Source: Arthrobacter citreus
Lineage (GTDB): Bacteria; Actinomycetota; Actinomycetes; Actinomycetales; Micrococcaceae
Direction of reading: 5' to 3'
Length of the DNA stretch: 64,000 bases
Assembly: GCF_038405225.1 (NCBI RefSeq)
Contig: NZ_CP151657.1
Location: 2,232,001 to 2,296,000 of the forward strand
Under the pieces are notes generated by a model that saw nothing but the letters and a program-made list of their open reading frames with translations, was not told where the DNA came from and searched no databases. A program made the position numbers and the translations under genes. Within the stretch, counting starts at the first letter, position 1. Every line of letters begins with the position of its first letter. Positions 15,754 through 24,171 of the stretch are shown piece by piece.

Positions 15754-16848
15754 CTAGCTGCGGTCCGGCTGAATCCCTCCCTCAATCCAGGGGTAGCCGG
15801 TTGCCAGCGGTGCTCCGTCGTCGTGATGGGAGAGCCATTCCACCGCGGCATCGTGGTAGCGGTCAAAGCCCTTATAGTCCACGAGCTCATGGTCAATCGA
15901 CTTCAGCGCCCGGTGCATGCGCTTTGCCCATTCCGGAGCGTGCTCCACCAGTTCAGCAAGACTCACGAGGTATGTACGAACCGGGAACACAATGGCGTTG
16001 GATCGCGGCAGACGGTGCAGGGGCTGCAGTTCAATGCGCAGGTATACCTTTTCCCCTGCATTTTCAGGCGTGACGATCGTCCGGTCCGGCGCCCAGTCCG
16101 GAAGCGTTTCCACGGAGGTTTCCAGCCGTGGGTGAACGGTAAGGGACCAGTTGACCCGCCGAACAGGATGGCCGGGCTTCATCCGAAGCAGGAATTTGAG
16201 GGCCCTGTCCAGGATCCCCATTTCCTGTAGCTTAGGCACCGGGCCATGGAATTCAAAGAAGCTCATCCCCATGTTGAACTGCAGTGAGTAATCGGCCCTC
16301 TGGGTCGTCATACCGGCGCCGATCACCAGGGTGTTGTCCCTCTCTTCGAGAACGACGAATTCACCCTGAGCCTGCCGCGTCGCGTACTCCATCGGATCCG
16401 TCGGCAGGGTTGCCGGGTCCCCGAAGGTGAACGTGTCATCGATCCCGAGGAGCCTGTTCTCCCAGCGCCACGAGTTCCCGTTCTTGGTGAGGGTGAAGTG
16501 TTCGGGGAAATCCCTGCTGTAGGACTCGAAGATGAGTTCCAGCAGATCCCACTGTGCTTCCAGCATGTGCGGCAGCGCGATGTAATGAACGCCGGGCATC
16601 TCCTGCAGCATCTGGGCACGGTGCGCACATTCCGAGACGTAGTGCTCATCCACATCGAAAGCGCTTCTTAAGGCACCCTCGCCTGCCGGAACGTGGGGTT
16701 CGAGGTTCATGGAATACATGTACTCGTCGTCAGGGAACGGAAAAGGGAGACGGCGAACAGCTTCACGGGAGTTCTGAAACTGGTATTCGCCCTCCGGGGT
16801 GTAAGTTTCATTCGATTTAAATCCGGCTGATGAGGATACCGCTGTCAT
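15754..16848 (-). CDS. Haem-dependent oxidative N-demethylase, alpha (haem) subunit
   Basis: A 364-residue DUF3445/HODM alpha protein, related to the haem subunit of dimethylamine monooxygenase. The ATG at 16848 follows AAGGAG. The N-terminal part (YQFQNSREAVRRLPFPF) and the RRVNWSLTVHPRLET region with the RIELQPLHRLPRSNAIVFPVRTYL segment are family features. The latter is a PAS-derived domain that binds haem in the characterised enzyme. It takes electrons from the reductase encoded immediately upstream (13-base gap) and oxidatively removes a methyl group from an amine as formaldehyde. The actual substrate here is not determined by sequence. Confidence 0.88.
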   Translation of the reverse strand: MTAVSSSAGFKSNETYTPEGEYQFQNSREAVRRLPFPFPDDEYMYSMNLEPHVPAGEGALRSAFDVDEHYVSECAHRAQMLQEMPGVHYIALPHMLEAQWDLLELIFESYSRDFPEHFTLTKNGNSWRWENRLLGIDDTFTFGDPATLPTDPMEYATRQAQGEFVVLEERDNTLVIGAGMTTQRADYSLQFNMGMSFFEFHGPVPKLQEMGILDRALKFLLRMKPGHPVRRVNWSLTVHPRLETSVETLPDWAPDRTIVTPENAGEKVYLRIELQPLHRLPRSNAIVFPVRTYLVSLAELVEHAPEWAKRMHRALKSIDHELVDYKGFDRYHDAAVEWLSHHDDGAPLATGYPWIEGGIQPDRS

Positions 16849-16861
16849 GGTGTAGTTCTCC

Positions 16862-17833
16862 TTAAGCATCGATGACGAGTTTTGTGCACGTGGCCCGTGA
16901 AACGCAGGGCATGATGAGTTTGTTGGAGCAGCGGTCCGTTTCTGAAAGCCAGTCATCCCGATGGTCGATGGTGCCTTCAAGCTCCAGGACCTCGATTTCG
17001 CACTCGCCGCACGCCCCTCCCCGGCAGAGATAGGGAAGCTTATGGCCTGCCGCTTCGGCGGCCTCCAGCAGCGACTGCTCTGGAGACACATTAACCACAG
17101 CCCCGGACTGGGCCAGGGTGACGGAGAAGGGATTACCCACCGACCCCAAGTCATCAAACCTCTCGTAGTGAATGTGTGACTCAGTCCACCCGAGGTTCCG
17201 GGCGGCTCCAATGACATCGTCGACCATCCGGTCAGGGCCGCAAACGTAGGCATGGGTACCTAATGGGCGCCCATCCAGGATCTGCGAGCTATTCAGCCGG
17301 GACCCGTCGCCGTCGCCGTAAAGCGTGACCCGCTCCCCGTAGCGTTCCTTGAGTTCGTTGCCAAGGGCAGCATGTTCGGGACCGCGGACAGCAAGGTGGA
17401 GTTCGAAGGAGGCCCCCTTAACACTGAGTTCTTCCAGCTGCGCGAAGATAGGGGTAACTCCGACGCCGCCGGCAATAAAGAGGTGGTGCCGGGCATGTTT
17501 CGATACGGGAAAAAGGTTCGCGGGGGTCGTGACCAGGAGGACATCACCTTCGCGGACATTCTGATGCATCGTGACGGAGCCGCGCTTACCGTCTTCAACG
17601 CGCCTGACTGCAATCTGATACTGGCTCGTATCATAGGGCGAGCTCATCAGCGAGTACGCGTTGCGCCGGGTCTCTCCGTCAAATTCAATCAGGACTCTGA
17701 CGTGGCTACCTCCGGAGAACGGAGGAAGCCATGATCCGTCCACAGAGGAAAAGGTGAATCGGTTTATTTCCGGTGTGACCGCTTCAATACGGTCGACTTT
17801 CAGCCGCAGTGCTCCGTTCTGGGCCTCACTCAT
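16862..17833 (-). CDS. PDR/VanB-type reductase (FMN and 2Fe-2S), N-demethylase electron donor
   Basis: A 323-residue protein with the three-part layout of phthalate dioxygenase reductases. A flavin-binding barrel contains RRNAYSLMSSP (about residue 56). A nucleotide-binding domain contains FIAGGVGVTPIFAQLEEL and THAYVCGPDRMVDDV. A C-terminal plant-type ferredoxin domain has Cys ligands in CRGGACGECEIEVLE and a distal MPCVSRA. It passes electrons from NAD(P)H through FMN to the iron-sulphur cluster and on to the haem subunit. Its ATG overlaps the stop of the upstream DmmA-like gene by four bases (ATGA). Confidence 0.93.
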   Translation of the reverse strand: MSEAQNGALRLKVDRIEAVTPEINRFTFSSVDGSWLPPFSGGSHVRVLIEFDGETRRNAYSLMSSPYDTSQYQIAVRRVEDGKRGSVTMHQNVREGDVLLVTTPANLFPVSKHARHHLFIAGGVGVTPIFAQLEELSVKGASFELHLAVRGPEHAALGNELKERYGERVTLYGDGDGSRLNSSQILDGRPLGTHAYVCGPDRMVDDVIGAARNLGWTESHIHYERFDDLGSVGNPFSVTLAQSGAVVNVSPEQSLLEAAEAAGHKLPYLCRGGACGECEIEVLELEGTIDHRDDWLSETDRCSNKLIMPCVSRATCTKLVIDA

Positions 17834-18453
17834 GTATCCAACTCCTCATTGTCCGGCAGTTCTCCTGGTACTTCGCCGTCGGCTTTCACGCCCTGGAACG
17901 CCGCGAGCCTTCCGGAGTAGTGGTCACGCACAATCAAATGGCGGTCGCAGCCAGGACACTGGAACACCCGGTGGGTCACGTTCTCCGAGTAATGGCTGCA
18001 GTGCGCGCACCATACCCGCCGCACAAACGAACCCGCGTGCTCACGCAGCACCTCGTCCCGGTTCACGCCGTATGAGGTGGCAACCTGCATCGATGTGCCG
18101 ATGAAGCTCTCCGAGCCGGCGATATACAGCCGGGTTCCCATTTGTGCCGTGGCAAGGAACGCATCCAGCCTGCCAACGGCATCCGCGTTGCTGTGGAACA
18201 CGTAAAGATCGTGCACGGTGAAATTTTGTATGTCAGCCAGGTAGTTCTGGCCGGTGAACGATTCGACTGAATAGAACACGGTCGTAGCGCTCAGCTGGTC
18301 TGGGCTCATCTCGCCAAGCAGGCGCACCAGGGGCCCTCCGCCGCTTCCCTGCGCGGCAGCGACATGGCAGCGGCCGCTGTCCATGGGTGAGAGCTTGTCG
18401 TAAATTGGTCGGCTTTTGATGCCAGTGATTAGCACGAGGTTGTTACCTTTCAT
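17830..18453 (-). CDS. DmmA-like N-demethylase subunit with zinc-ribbon C-terminus
   Basis: A 207-residue protein resembling dimethylamine monooxygenase subunit DmmA. The N-terminal two thirds look like an alpha/beta domain (NNLVLITGIKSRPIYDKL, GTRLYIAGSESFIG) that may be a degenerate flavin/nucleotide fold. The C-terminus has two CxxC pairs, WCAHCSHYSENVTHRVFQ and CPGCDRHLIVRDHYSGRLAA, a zinc ribbon and the most conserved part of the family. The start overlaps the permease stop by 11 bases. Its exact part in catalysis or assembly is not settled in the family. Confidence 0.85.
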   Translation of the reverse strand: MKGNNLVLITGIKSRPIYDKLSPMDSGRCHVAAAQGSGGGPLVRLLGEMSPDQLSATTVFYSVESFTGQNYLADIQNFTVHDLYVFHSNADAVGRLDAFLATAQMGTRLYIAGSESFIGTSMQVATSYGVNRDEVLREHAGSFVRRVWCAHCSHYSENVTHRVFQCPGCDRHLIVRDHYSGRLAAFQGVKADGEVPGELPDNEELDT

Positions 18454-19984
18454 CCTTCGGCGCGGCGACCACGGCTTCAGCGTTGCGCGCGGAACCTACC
18501 GGAATGGCGTCACCGGCCGGAGCGTCGCCCTTGAGATGCGGCTTTTTCCAGGTCATGTAAATCAGGCCAGACACGACCACGGCGACGGCGGAAATCAAGA
18601 CAACGTAGTTGGCGAACCAACCGTCTTCCGGAGTCCGGGGCCAAGCCATGTTGATAATTCCGAGAACTCCCCACACCAGTGCGGCGACATTAACCGGAAT
18701 GCCCCAGGCACCAAGCTGGAAGGCTCCGTTGGGCTTCCAGCCACGGAGGCGAGCACGGAGGGAAGCCAAAACCACCATCTGGAACCCCATGTACATCCCC
18801 ATAGCGGCAAAGGAAATAATCACCGTCAGGGCGTCGCTAGAAACTTTCGACCCGACAACAATCAGGGCTGGCACCAAACCCGCAAGGAGCAGCGCATACG
18901 GAGGTACGTGGCGGCTTTCGCTGAAGACACTCAGGAGCTTGCTGCCCGGAAGCATCCCGTCACGGGCCATCGAATAGGCAAGCCGGGAGGTGGCCGCCTG
19001 AAGGCTCAGCACGCAGGAGAGGAATGAGACTAGGACCACTGCAAGGACCACCTTGAAACCGATGGGGCCGAATGCTGCAAGCAGGACATTCCCCACGGGA
19101 TCTGCGTCAGCCCCTGAAATGACGGCCCCGAAGTCGGGAACAGCAAGGATAAGGGACAGGCATACAAACATGGCCGCAAAGCCACCGATGTAGATGGTCA
19201 TTCTCATGGCTTTGGGGATTGTCCGGCCGGGATTGACTACTTCCTCGGCCACATCTCCGCAGGCTTCAAAACCGTAGTACTGGAAAATTCCGATCAAGCC
19301 TGCTGCTGCAAAGGCTACGAAATAACTGCTGCCTTCCCCGGCGCCAAACGCCTGGAACAAGACGCTGAGGTCATGGTGCCGGGCCGTCATCAGGAGCCAG
19401 GTTCCGACCACCAGTGCTCCGCCAAGTTCTGCTAAAAGACCGAACATGGCAACGGTGTTCAGCACCTTAGTGCCGCCCAGGTTGAGGACTGTCGCTACTG
19501 CGATTACGACGAGACCCGCCACGATGACTGAGTTGGTGGTGCCTTCCATGCCCAGGAAGGTACTCAAGAATGGGCCCGCCCCATAGGCGATGCTGGCGAT
19601 GGTGGTCAGGAGAGCGATGAGATAGACCCAGCCGTTCATCCACCCCCATTTACGGCCCCAAAGCCGCCTGGACCAGGGATAAACGCCGCCCGCAACCGGG
19701 TAGGCAGCTACAACTTCACCGAAAATCACGGCAACAAAGAACTGCCCGAGCCCAACGATGACGAGGGACCAGAACATCGGCGGCCCGGCAATCCCGAGGG
19801 ATGCCGCGAACAAGGAATAGATTGCCACTACCGGCGACAGGTAGGTAAACCCCAACGAGACGTTTCCCCAGAACGTCATCTCCCGCTTGAACTGGCTGTC
19901 GTACGAGTAGCCAAGGCTGGCGAGCTGCTCAGCGTCCTTATCGGCCCCGACCTCCCCCGCAGGTTCCGCGATCTGTCCGCGCAT
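18443..19984 (-). CDS. APC-superfamily amino acid/amine permease
   Basis: A 513-residue transporter with about twelve transmembrane segments. The ATG at 19984 has a GGAAGGAA ribosome binding site. Features of the amino acid/choline group of APC proteins are visible: LGYSYDSQFKREMTFWGNVSLGF at the N-terminus, PVAGGVYPWSRRLWG, FQYYGFEACGDVAEEVVNPGRTIPKAM and SRLAYSMARDGMLPGSKLL. It is the first gene of the demethylase operon, so its likely cargo is the methylated amine or amino acid that the enzyme attacks. That is inferred from position. Confidence 0.9.
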   Translation of the reverse strand: MRGQIAEPAGEVGADKDAEQLASLGYSYDSQFKREMTFWGNVSLGFTYLSPVVAIYSLFAASLGIAGPPMFWSLVIVGLGQFFVAVIFGEVVAAYPVAGGVYPWSRRLWGRKWGWMNGWVYLIALLTTIASIAYGAGPFLSTFLGMEGTTNSVIVAGLVVIAVATVLNLGGTKVLNTVAMFGLLAELGGALVVGTWLLMTARHHDLSVLFQAFGAGEGSSYFVAFAAAGLIGIFQYYGFEACGDVAEEVVNPGRTIPKAMRMTIYIGGFAAMFVCLSLILAVPDFGAVISGADADPVGNVLLAAFGPIGFKVVLAVVLVSFLSCVLSLQAATSRLAYSMARDGMLPGSKLLSVFSESRHVPPYALLLAGLVPALIVVGSKVSSDALTVIISFAAMGMYMGFQMVVLASLRARLRGWKPNGAFQLGAWGIPVNVAALVWGVLGIINMAWPRTPEDGWFANYVVLISAVAVVVSGLIYMTWKKPHLKGDAPAGDAIPVGSARNAEAVVAAPKDER

Positions 19985-20062
19985 AGTGTTCCTTCCAATC
20001 ATCCCCAGTCAGTGTGAGCTGGGCCACGTGAAGTAAAACTATAGTTTCAAAGGTTTAGATTG

Positions 20063-20149
20063 CCAATAGGTAGCTATGCACCGCGACATCTACCGTCCTG
20101 TAAAGCCCGAACCAGCGAACAAAGGATGCATAACCTTTGTTACCAATAG
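20063..20149. promoter_or_regulatory. Divergent control region of the N-demethylase operon: candidate GntR sites
   Basis: Between the permease start (19984) and the GntR gene lies a perfect inverted repeat, AACAAAGG (20118-20125) and CCTTTGTT (20134-20141), with an 8-base centre. CCAATAG occurs at 20063-20069 and again at 20143-20149, exactly 80 bases apart; the first copy is preceded by a CAAAGGTTT stretch. An AT-rich stretch between 20030 and 20070 suits the permease promoter. FadR/GntR regulators typically bind such short palindromes in their own divergent promoters. Confidence 0.55.
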
Positions 20150-20243
20150 ATTTCGTGTCCCCCGCCGGTTACGATGGGCAGGAGGCAGGTCAGGGAGGAA
20201 CACTTCTCAGCAGGGTCGGCGACTCATCGATCTTTCCGGGACT

Positions 20244-21059
20244 GTGCCTGTGGGTTGGACCGGGCCCCCGCTGGTCCCCAAGTTGTACGGAGCCGTTTTG
20301 CCATCTACCACTGCCTTTCAAGCCCAGGTTTACAGGTCGCTGCCTGAGACTGAACGAGCCGAGGCCATCGTCGACCGGATTTCAAAAGCTATAGCTCTTG
20401 GCCTGCTGAAGGTTGGCGAACGGCTTCCTCCGGAGACAGCCCTGTCCGAGATGTTCGGCGTTGCACCATCCACCCTGCGGGAAGCGCTGGCGGACCTCAG
20501 GGACCAGGGAATCGTCACCACCCGCCGGGGACGCAGCGGCGGAACATTTATCGTCAAGCACCCCTTCACCTCAGTTGACGCCATCAACAAATGGTTCCGG
20601 AAAACCTCCATCGCCGAGATCCGCGATGCCGGGGACGAGCATGCCGCCATTGCTGCCGCGGCTGTTCGGCTGGCCTGCGAACGGGCCGAGGCTCATGAGA
20701 TCAGCAGGCTCCTGGAGTTGGCCCGGACTCTCGCGATGGCAGATAAGCCGGAACTGCGCGCCCGTGCTGACAGCAGATTCCACATTGAACTGGCCGTCCT
20801 GGCTCAGTCGCCAAGACTGATGAATGCAGAAATCAGGTTACAGGCGGAAATAGTCCAACCCCTTTGGGCGTCCGTTCCGCTTCCCCGGGATGCGGAAAGA
20901 GTGGCGGCCGAACATGTCGCACTGGCCCACGCTATAGCAAATCACGAACCTGAGAACGCCCAACGGCTAATGCTGGAACATATCCGGCATGACGTCCATC
21001 ATTTGGTCGATGCAAAGTTGTTCCTCGGGTACCCCACGTCGCAGCAGGAGCGCCCATGA
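20244..21059 (+). CDS. FadR-type GntR family transcriptional regulator
   Basis: About 271 residues if the GTG at 20244 is used; the start is uncertain because the frame stays open to 20076 and only weak ribosome binding sites are seen (a TTG near 20298 follows GGAG). The winged-helix domain is clear: AEAIVDRISKAIALGLLKVGERLPPE, then SEMFGVAPSTLREALADLRDQGIVTTRRGR with the usual GGTFIV wing. A helical FCD ligand domain (ADSRFHIELAVLAQSPRL, AEHVALAHAIANHEPENA) follows, carrying the metal-binding D/H positions of that group. It is divergent from the demethylase operon and probably its repressor, responding to an amine-type substrate or product (inference). Confidence 0.85.
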   Translation: MPVGWTGPPLVPKLYGAVLPSTTAFQAQVYRSLPETERAEAIVDRISKAIALGLLKVGERLPPETALSEMFGVAPSTLREALADLRDQGIVTTRRGRSGGTFIVKHPFTSVDAINKWFRKTSIAEIRDAGDEHAAIAAAAVRLACERAEAHEISRLLELARTLAMADKPELRARADSRFHIELAVLAQSPRLMNAEIRLQAEIVQPLWASVPLPRDAERVAAEHVALAHAIANHEPENAQRLMLEHIRHDVHHLVDAKLFLGYPTSQQERP

Positions 21060-21760
21060 CCGCCACCAGTACCCCGGCCCTGAAAGCTGCAAACGAAATT
21101 GCTGCGTGGATGAACGCGCTGGGTCAAGATGTCAACAAACTGGCTGCAGAGACAGCAGCGCTCTGGCTGGATCACCCCACTCCCCTCAGTATCACCGCCA
21201 GAGAAACGGCCGACATCGAAGCCCTGGCCCGGGAGTTTTTGGGCGCCCATAGTTTCGCCGTAGGGGCTGGAGTGATTTTTTCCATGGAAGCCATCAAGAA
21301 TAAGGACGGTGGTCTCGAGTGGTGGACCAAACGCGAACACGCCATTGAGAAACTGGAGTTTGACCTCGAGCCGGGGGGCGAGCGATTTTATGACTACCAG
21401 AACATGCCTTTTTTTGCTTCGGCCGGCCGCACCGGGGAGCCCGCGGCGTGGGGTCCGTATGTCGACTACTTGGGCCTGGACGAGTACATCCTTACCCACT
21501 CGGCCCCCATCCAGCGTCACGGCAAGTTCGCAGGAATAGCTGGCTGTGACATCAGAATCAGGGACATGGAAGATATTTTCATGCCCGCGCTCAGAACGAT
21601 TCCCGGAGACGCAGCGTTGCTCAATTCGAGCGGACGCGTCGTCGTAGGAAATTCAGGCGCATACCTGGTGGGTGAGAGGATCCGATCCGCGCCGAGCGAC
21701 AAGATCCTCATCCCGATTGATGTGCCTCATCTTGAATTTTCACTGCTCTGTGGCAGCTGA
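21056..21760 (+). CDS. Soluble Cache-domain protein coupled to the GntR regulator
   Basis: A 234-residue protein with no signal peptide or transmembrane helix. The core has the ligand-pocket pattern of dCache domains: WWTKREHAIEKLEFDLEP, FYDYQNMPFFASAGRTGEP, WGPYVDYLGLDEYILTHSAPI and FAGIAGCDIRIRDMED. The Trp/Tyr/Asp set is typical of the amine/amino-acid-binding forms. Cache domains are normally extracellular parts of receptors, so a free-standing cytoplasmic one is unusual. The ATG overlaps the regulator's stop (ATGA), so the two proteins are made together and may act together as a sensor for the demethylase substrate. Confidence 0.75.
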   Translation: MTATSTPALKAANEIAAWMNALGQDVNKLAAETAALWLDHPTPLSITARETADIEALAREFLGAHSFAVGAGVIFSMEAIKNKDGGLEWWTKREHAIEKLEFDLEPGGERFYDYQNMPFFASAGRTGEPAAWGPYVDYLGLDEYILTHSAPIQRHGKFAGIAGCDIRIRDMEDIFMPALRTIPGDAALLNSSGRVVVGNSGAYLVGERIRSAPSDKILIPIDVPHLEFSLLCGS

Positions 21761-21874
21761 GCGGCAGCCTCGCGAGGATTCCCGAAGCTAGACTGCACCG
21801 GTTTGGGCTGAGGCCCGTTCTTGGGTATGTGTGGGCCGGCCGGAAAAGCTGCACCCTCCCCGCTGGCGTTATGT

Positions 21875-22591
21875 CTAGCCTTCCGCTGCTAGCTGTACCC
21901 GCTCCTGCACGGTGGCCGGATCGCCCCGCCACGGGGCGCCGTGTCCGGGCAGCACCCACACGGCGTCGATGCCGGAAAGGTGGTCCAGTGACTCCAGGGC
22001 CAGCTCCGGGTCGTCGGTGAACGGGGCCGGCTGCAGGCCGGAGCGTCCGGTCAGCACGTGCCGTGTGGTGAGGGCGTCACCCACAAAGACGGCGTTGGCC
22101 GCCGGGACGTGGACGGCGATGCTGCCCGGCGAGTGTCCCGGCATGCCGATAATCCGCGGTGATCCCGGCAGCGGCAGCACGTCGCCGTCGGACACCTCGG
22201 TGACCTCCCCCAGGTAGGTGGTCCGCCAGCCGCGCTTGCCCATGCTGTACGTCAGGAAGCCGAGCATCGGCCGAAGGCGGGCCGGGCCCATCGAAGTCTT
22301 GGGCTTGTCTCCGCCGCGGGCACGTTCCGCGTCGGCGCTGTGCACATAAACGGGGACGCCGTGTTCGCGCCGCAGCCGCTCCGCGAAGCCGATGTGGTCG
22401 CTGTCCCCGTGGGTGAGCACCAGCCCGCGGATGTCCGCGGTGCTGCGGCCCATGGCGTCGAGTTCGGTCAGGAGTTCCTTCCAGTGGCCGGGCAGCCCGG
22501 CGTCGATGACGGTGATGCCGTCCTCCGTGTCCACCAGATAGGCGGCCACAATGTCATTTCCGATGCGGTGCAGGTGCGGGCCGAGCTTCAT
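21875..22591 (-). CDS. MBL-fold metallo-hydrolase
   Basis: A 238-residue protein with the metallo-beta-lactamase fold. The metal motif is THGDSDHIG (Thr60-Gly68), an HxDxDH variant in which Asp63 replaces the second His. Later ligands appear as MPGHSPGS and FVGDALTT, and the final His in VLPGHGAPW. The HxDxDH form is seen in glyoxalase II-like and lactonase-like hydrolases. The substrate is unknown. It is divergent from a TetR regulator whose candidate operator lies between them, so it is probably under that repressor's control. Confidence 0.88.
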   Translation of the reverse strand: MKLGPHLHRIGNDIVAAYLVDTEDGITVIDAGLPGHWKELLTELDAMGRSTADIRGLVLTHGDSDHIGFAERLRREHGVPVYVHSADAERARGGDKPKTSMGPARLRPMLGFLTYSMGKRGWRTTYLGEVTEVSDGDVLPLPGSPRIIGMPGHSPGSIAVHVPAANAVFVGDALTTRHVLTGRSGLQPAPFTDDPELALESLDHLSGIDAVWVLPGHGAPWRGDPATVQERVQLAAEG

Positions 22592-22638
22592 GGAAGGCTC
22601 CTTCAGGGAACAAATTATGATAGGAATAGCTACGATAG

Positions 22639-22655
22639 TTAGCCATGAAGGCTAA
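22639..22655. promoter_or_regulatory. Candidate TetR operator
   Basis: TTAGCC-ATGAA-GGCTAA is a perfect inverted repeat with 6-bp arms and a 5-base centre, in the gap between the divergent MBL hydrolase and TetR genes. Further TAGC-type half sites flank it (ATAGCTA at 22626-22632, ATAGCC at 22661-22666). Size and position suit a TetR dimer site controlling both genes. Confidence 0.6.
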
Positions 22656-22685
22656 TGTCAATAGCCATGACGAAAGGGGACACCC

Positions 22686-23216
22686 GTGCCGACACCTGAA
22701 CGCACGTCGCTGGCCGAGATTGTAGCTGCGGGATGCTCCATCCTGGAGAGTGAAGGGCTCCCCCGTGTGACCATGCAGGCGGTGGCGCAGCGGGTGGGGG
22801 TGCGGGCGCCGTCGTTGTACAAGCGGGTGAAGGACCGGGACACACTGGTTGAACTCATCGCCACATCCACCGTGGATGACCTGGCGGACCGGCTGGGATC
22901 CGCGGAACCCACACTCGCAGGGATCGCGCGCACGTACCGCGAATTTGCGCAGGACAATCCGGAGGGCTTCCGCCTGATCCTCTTCACCGTTGGCGATCCG
23001 GCAGCCCCGGAGCGGATCAGCGCGCCCCTGCTGCGGGTGACCGGGCAACTAGTAGGAACCGATCAGGCGCTGGACGCCGCACGGCTGGTAACCGCGTGGG
23101 CCACGGGCTTCATCAGCATGGAACTGGCCGGAGCCTTTCGGCTCGACGGCGATTTGGAGCAGGCCTTTAACTACGGGCTGGAGCGGCTCACCGCAGCGCT
23201 GACGCCGGCCAAATGA
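22686..23216 (+). CDS. TetR family transcriptional regulator
   Basis: A 176-residue regulator. The N-terminal helix-turn-helix is LAEIVAAGCSILESEGLPRVTMQAVAQRVGVRAPSLYKRVKDRDTLVEL in outline (residues about 9-57). The C-terminal ligand domain is of the TetR_C_33/WHG-type pattern (ARLVTAWATGFISMELAGAFRLDGD), often annotated for this group. An AAAGGGG ribosome binding site precedes the GTG/ATG start region. Likely represses itself and the divergent MBL hydrolase gene. Confidence 0.88.
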   Translation: MPTPERTSLAEIVAAGCSILESEGLPRVTMQAVAQRVGVRAPSLYKRVKDRDTLVELIATSTVDDLADRLGSAEPTLAGIARTYREFAQDNPEGFRLILFTVGDPAAPERISAPLLRVTGQLVGTDQALDAARLVTAWATGFISMELAGAFRLDGDLEQAFNYGLERLTAALTPAK

Positions 23217-23231
23217 CCGGCAGAGGCCTTC

Positions 23232-24053
23232 CTAGCGCGGCGGAGCAAGCCGGTAGCCGACGCCGCGGACCGTTTCCAGCCAGCGCGGAGACCGAGAATC
23301 GTCACCGAGCTTGCGGCGGACGTTGCCCACGTGGACTTCGACGGTGCGTTCGTCGGCCTCGCTGATGAACCCTCCGGCGTCGTACTCGTCGCCGCGCAGC
23401 CGGCGGACCAGGTCTGTCTTGGTGCGGACCCGGCGTCCGCTTTCCAGCACGGCGTGCAGCAGCTCGAATTCGGTGCGGGTCAGTTCCACCGGCGCGCCGT
23501 CCACCTCGGTGGTCCGGGTGCCGAAGTCCAGGCTCAGGCCGTTGTACAGGAAGTGGCCGGCCTCTTTGACTCCGGCTTCCGTGGGAGCGGCAGCCGCAGG
23601 AGCCGACGTCGCGGGCTGCGAAGAGGCGCCGGCGGCTTCGGGCACTGCGGACTGGGGAGCCGTTGTGGCGGTTTCCTCGCTGGCGCGGGGGCGGCGCAGC
23701 ATCGCGGAGATGCGGGCCCGCAGTTCGCGCGGGCGGAAGGGTTTGGTGATGTAGTCGTCGGCCCCGGCTTCCAGGCCCATGAGGGTGTCGAGTTCCTCTG
23801 CGCGGGCGGTCAGCATCACGATGTAGGCGTCGGAGAACAGGCGCAGCTGGCGGATCACTTCAAAGCCGTCAATGTCCGGCAGGCCAAGGTCCAGCGTGAC
23901 AACCGTGGGGTTGTGCGTCCGGACGGCCTCTACACCCTCAGCCCCGTTGGGACTGGTGAATACCTTGAACCCGGACTGCTGCAATACCGCGTTTAAGAGG
24001 TCGCGGATATCCTTGTCGTCCTCAATGATGACTGCAACGCGCTGTGTATCCAT
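23232..24053 (-). CDS. OmpR-family response regulator
   Basis: A 273-residue regulator with an N-terminal receiver domain: acidic pocket IIEDDKD (Glu11-Asp13), phospho-acceptor Asp55 in VTLDLGLPD, Thr in MLTAR and Lys in ITKPF. A 45-residue Ala/Pro/Thr-rich linker, longer than usual, joins it to the C-terminal winged helix (VELTRTEFELLHAVLESG and the ERTVEVHVGNVRRKLGDD recognition region, ending TVRGVGYRL). It is divergent from the histidine kinase starting at 24172, the most likely partner. It probably binds within the short shared promoter region. Confidence 0.93.
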   Translation of the reverse strand: MDTQRVAVIIEDDKDIRDLLNAVLQQSGFKVFTSPNGAEGVEAVRTHNPTVVTLDLGLPDIDGFEVIRQLRLFSDAYIVMLTARAEELDTLMGLEAGADDYITKPFRPRELRARISAMLRRPRASEETATTAPQSAVPEAAGASSQPATSAPAAAAPTEAGVKEAGHFLYNGLSLDFGTRTTEVDGAPVELTRTEFELLHAVLESGRRVRTKTDLVRRLRGDEYDAGGFISEADERTVEVHVGNVRRKLGDDSRSPRWLETVRGVGYRLAPPR

Positions 24054-24128
24054 AAAAGTTGTGCTTTTCCGTCCTGCGAGACCTTCTGATAACCCGCTCC
24101 CCTACGCAGTGATACTACCTCCTCCCCC

Positions 24129-24134
24129 TATAAT
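24129..24134 (+). promoter_or_regulatory. Consensus -10 box of the histidine kinase promoter
   Basis: A perfect TATAAT at 24129-24134 in otherwise C-rich DNA. No good -35 box is visible 17 bases upstream. Transcription would begin near 24141, giving a leader of about 30 bases to the TTG start at 24172 and leaving almost no leader for the ATG at 24148. Confidence 0.55.
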
Positions 24135-24171
24135 CTCTGCTATAGCTATGAGGATTTCGGGGGTCGCCTTT

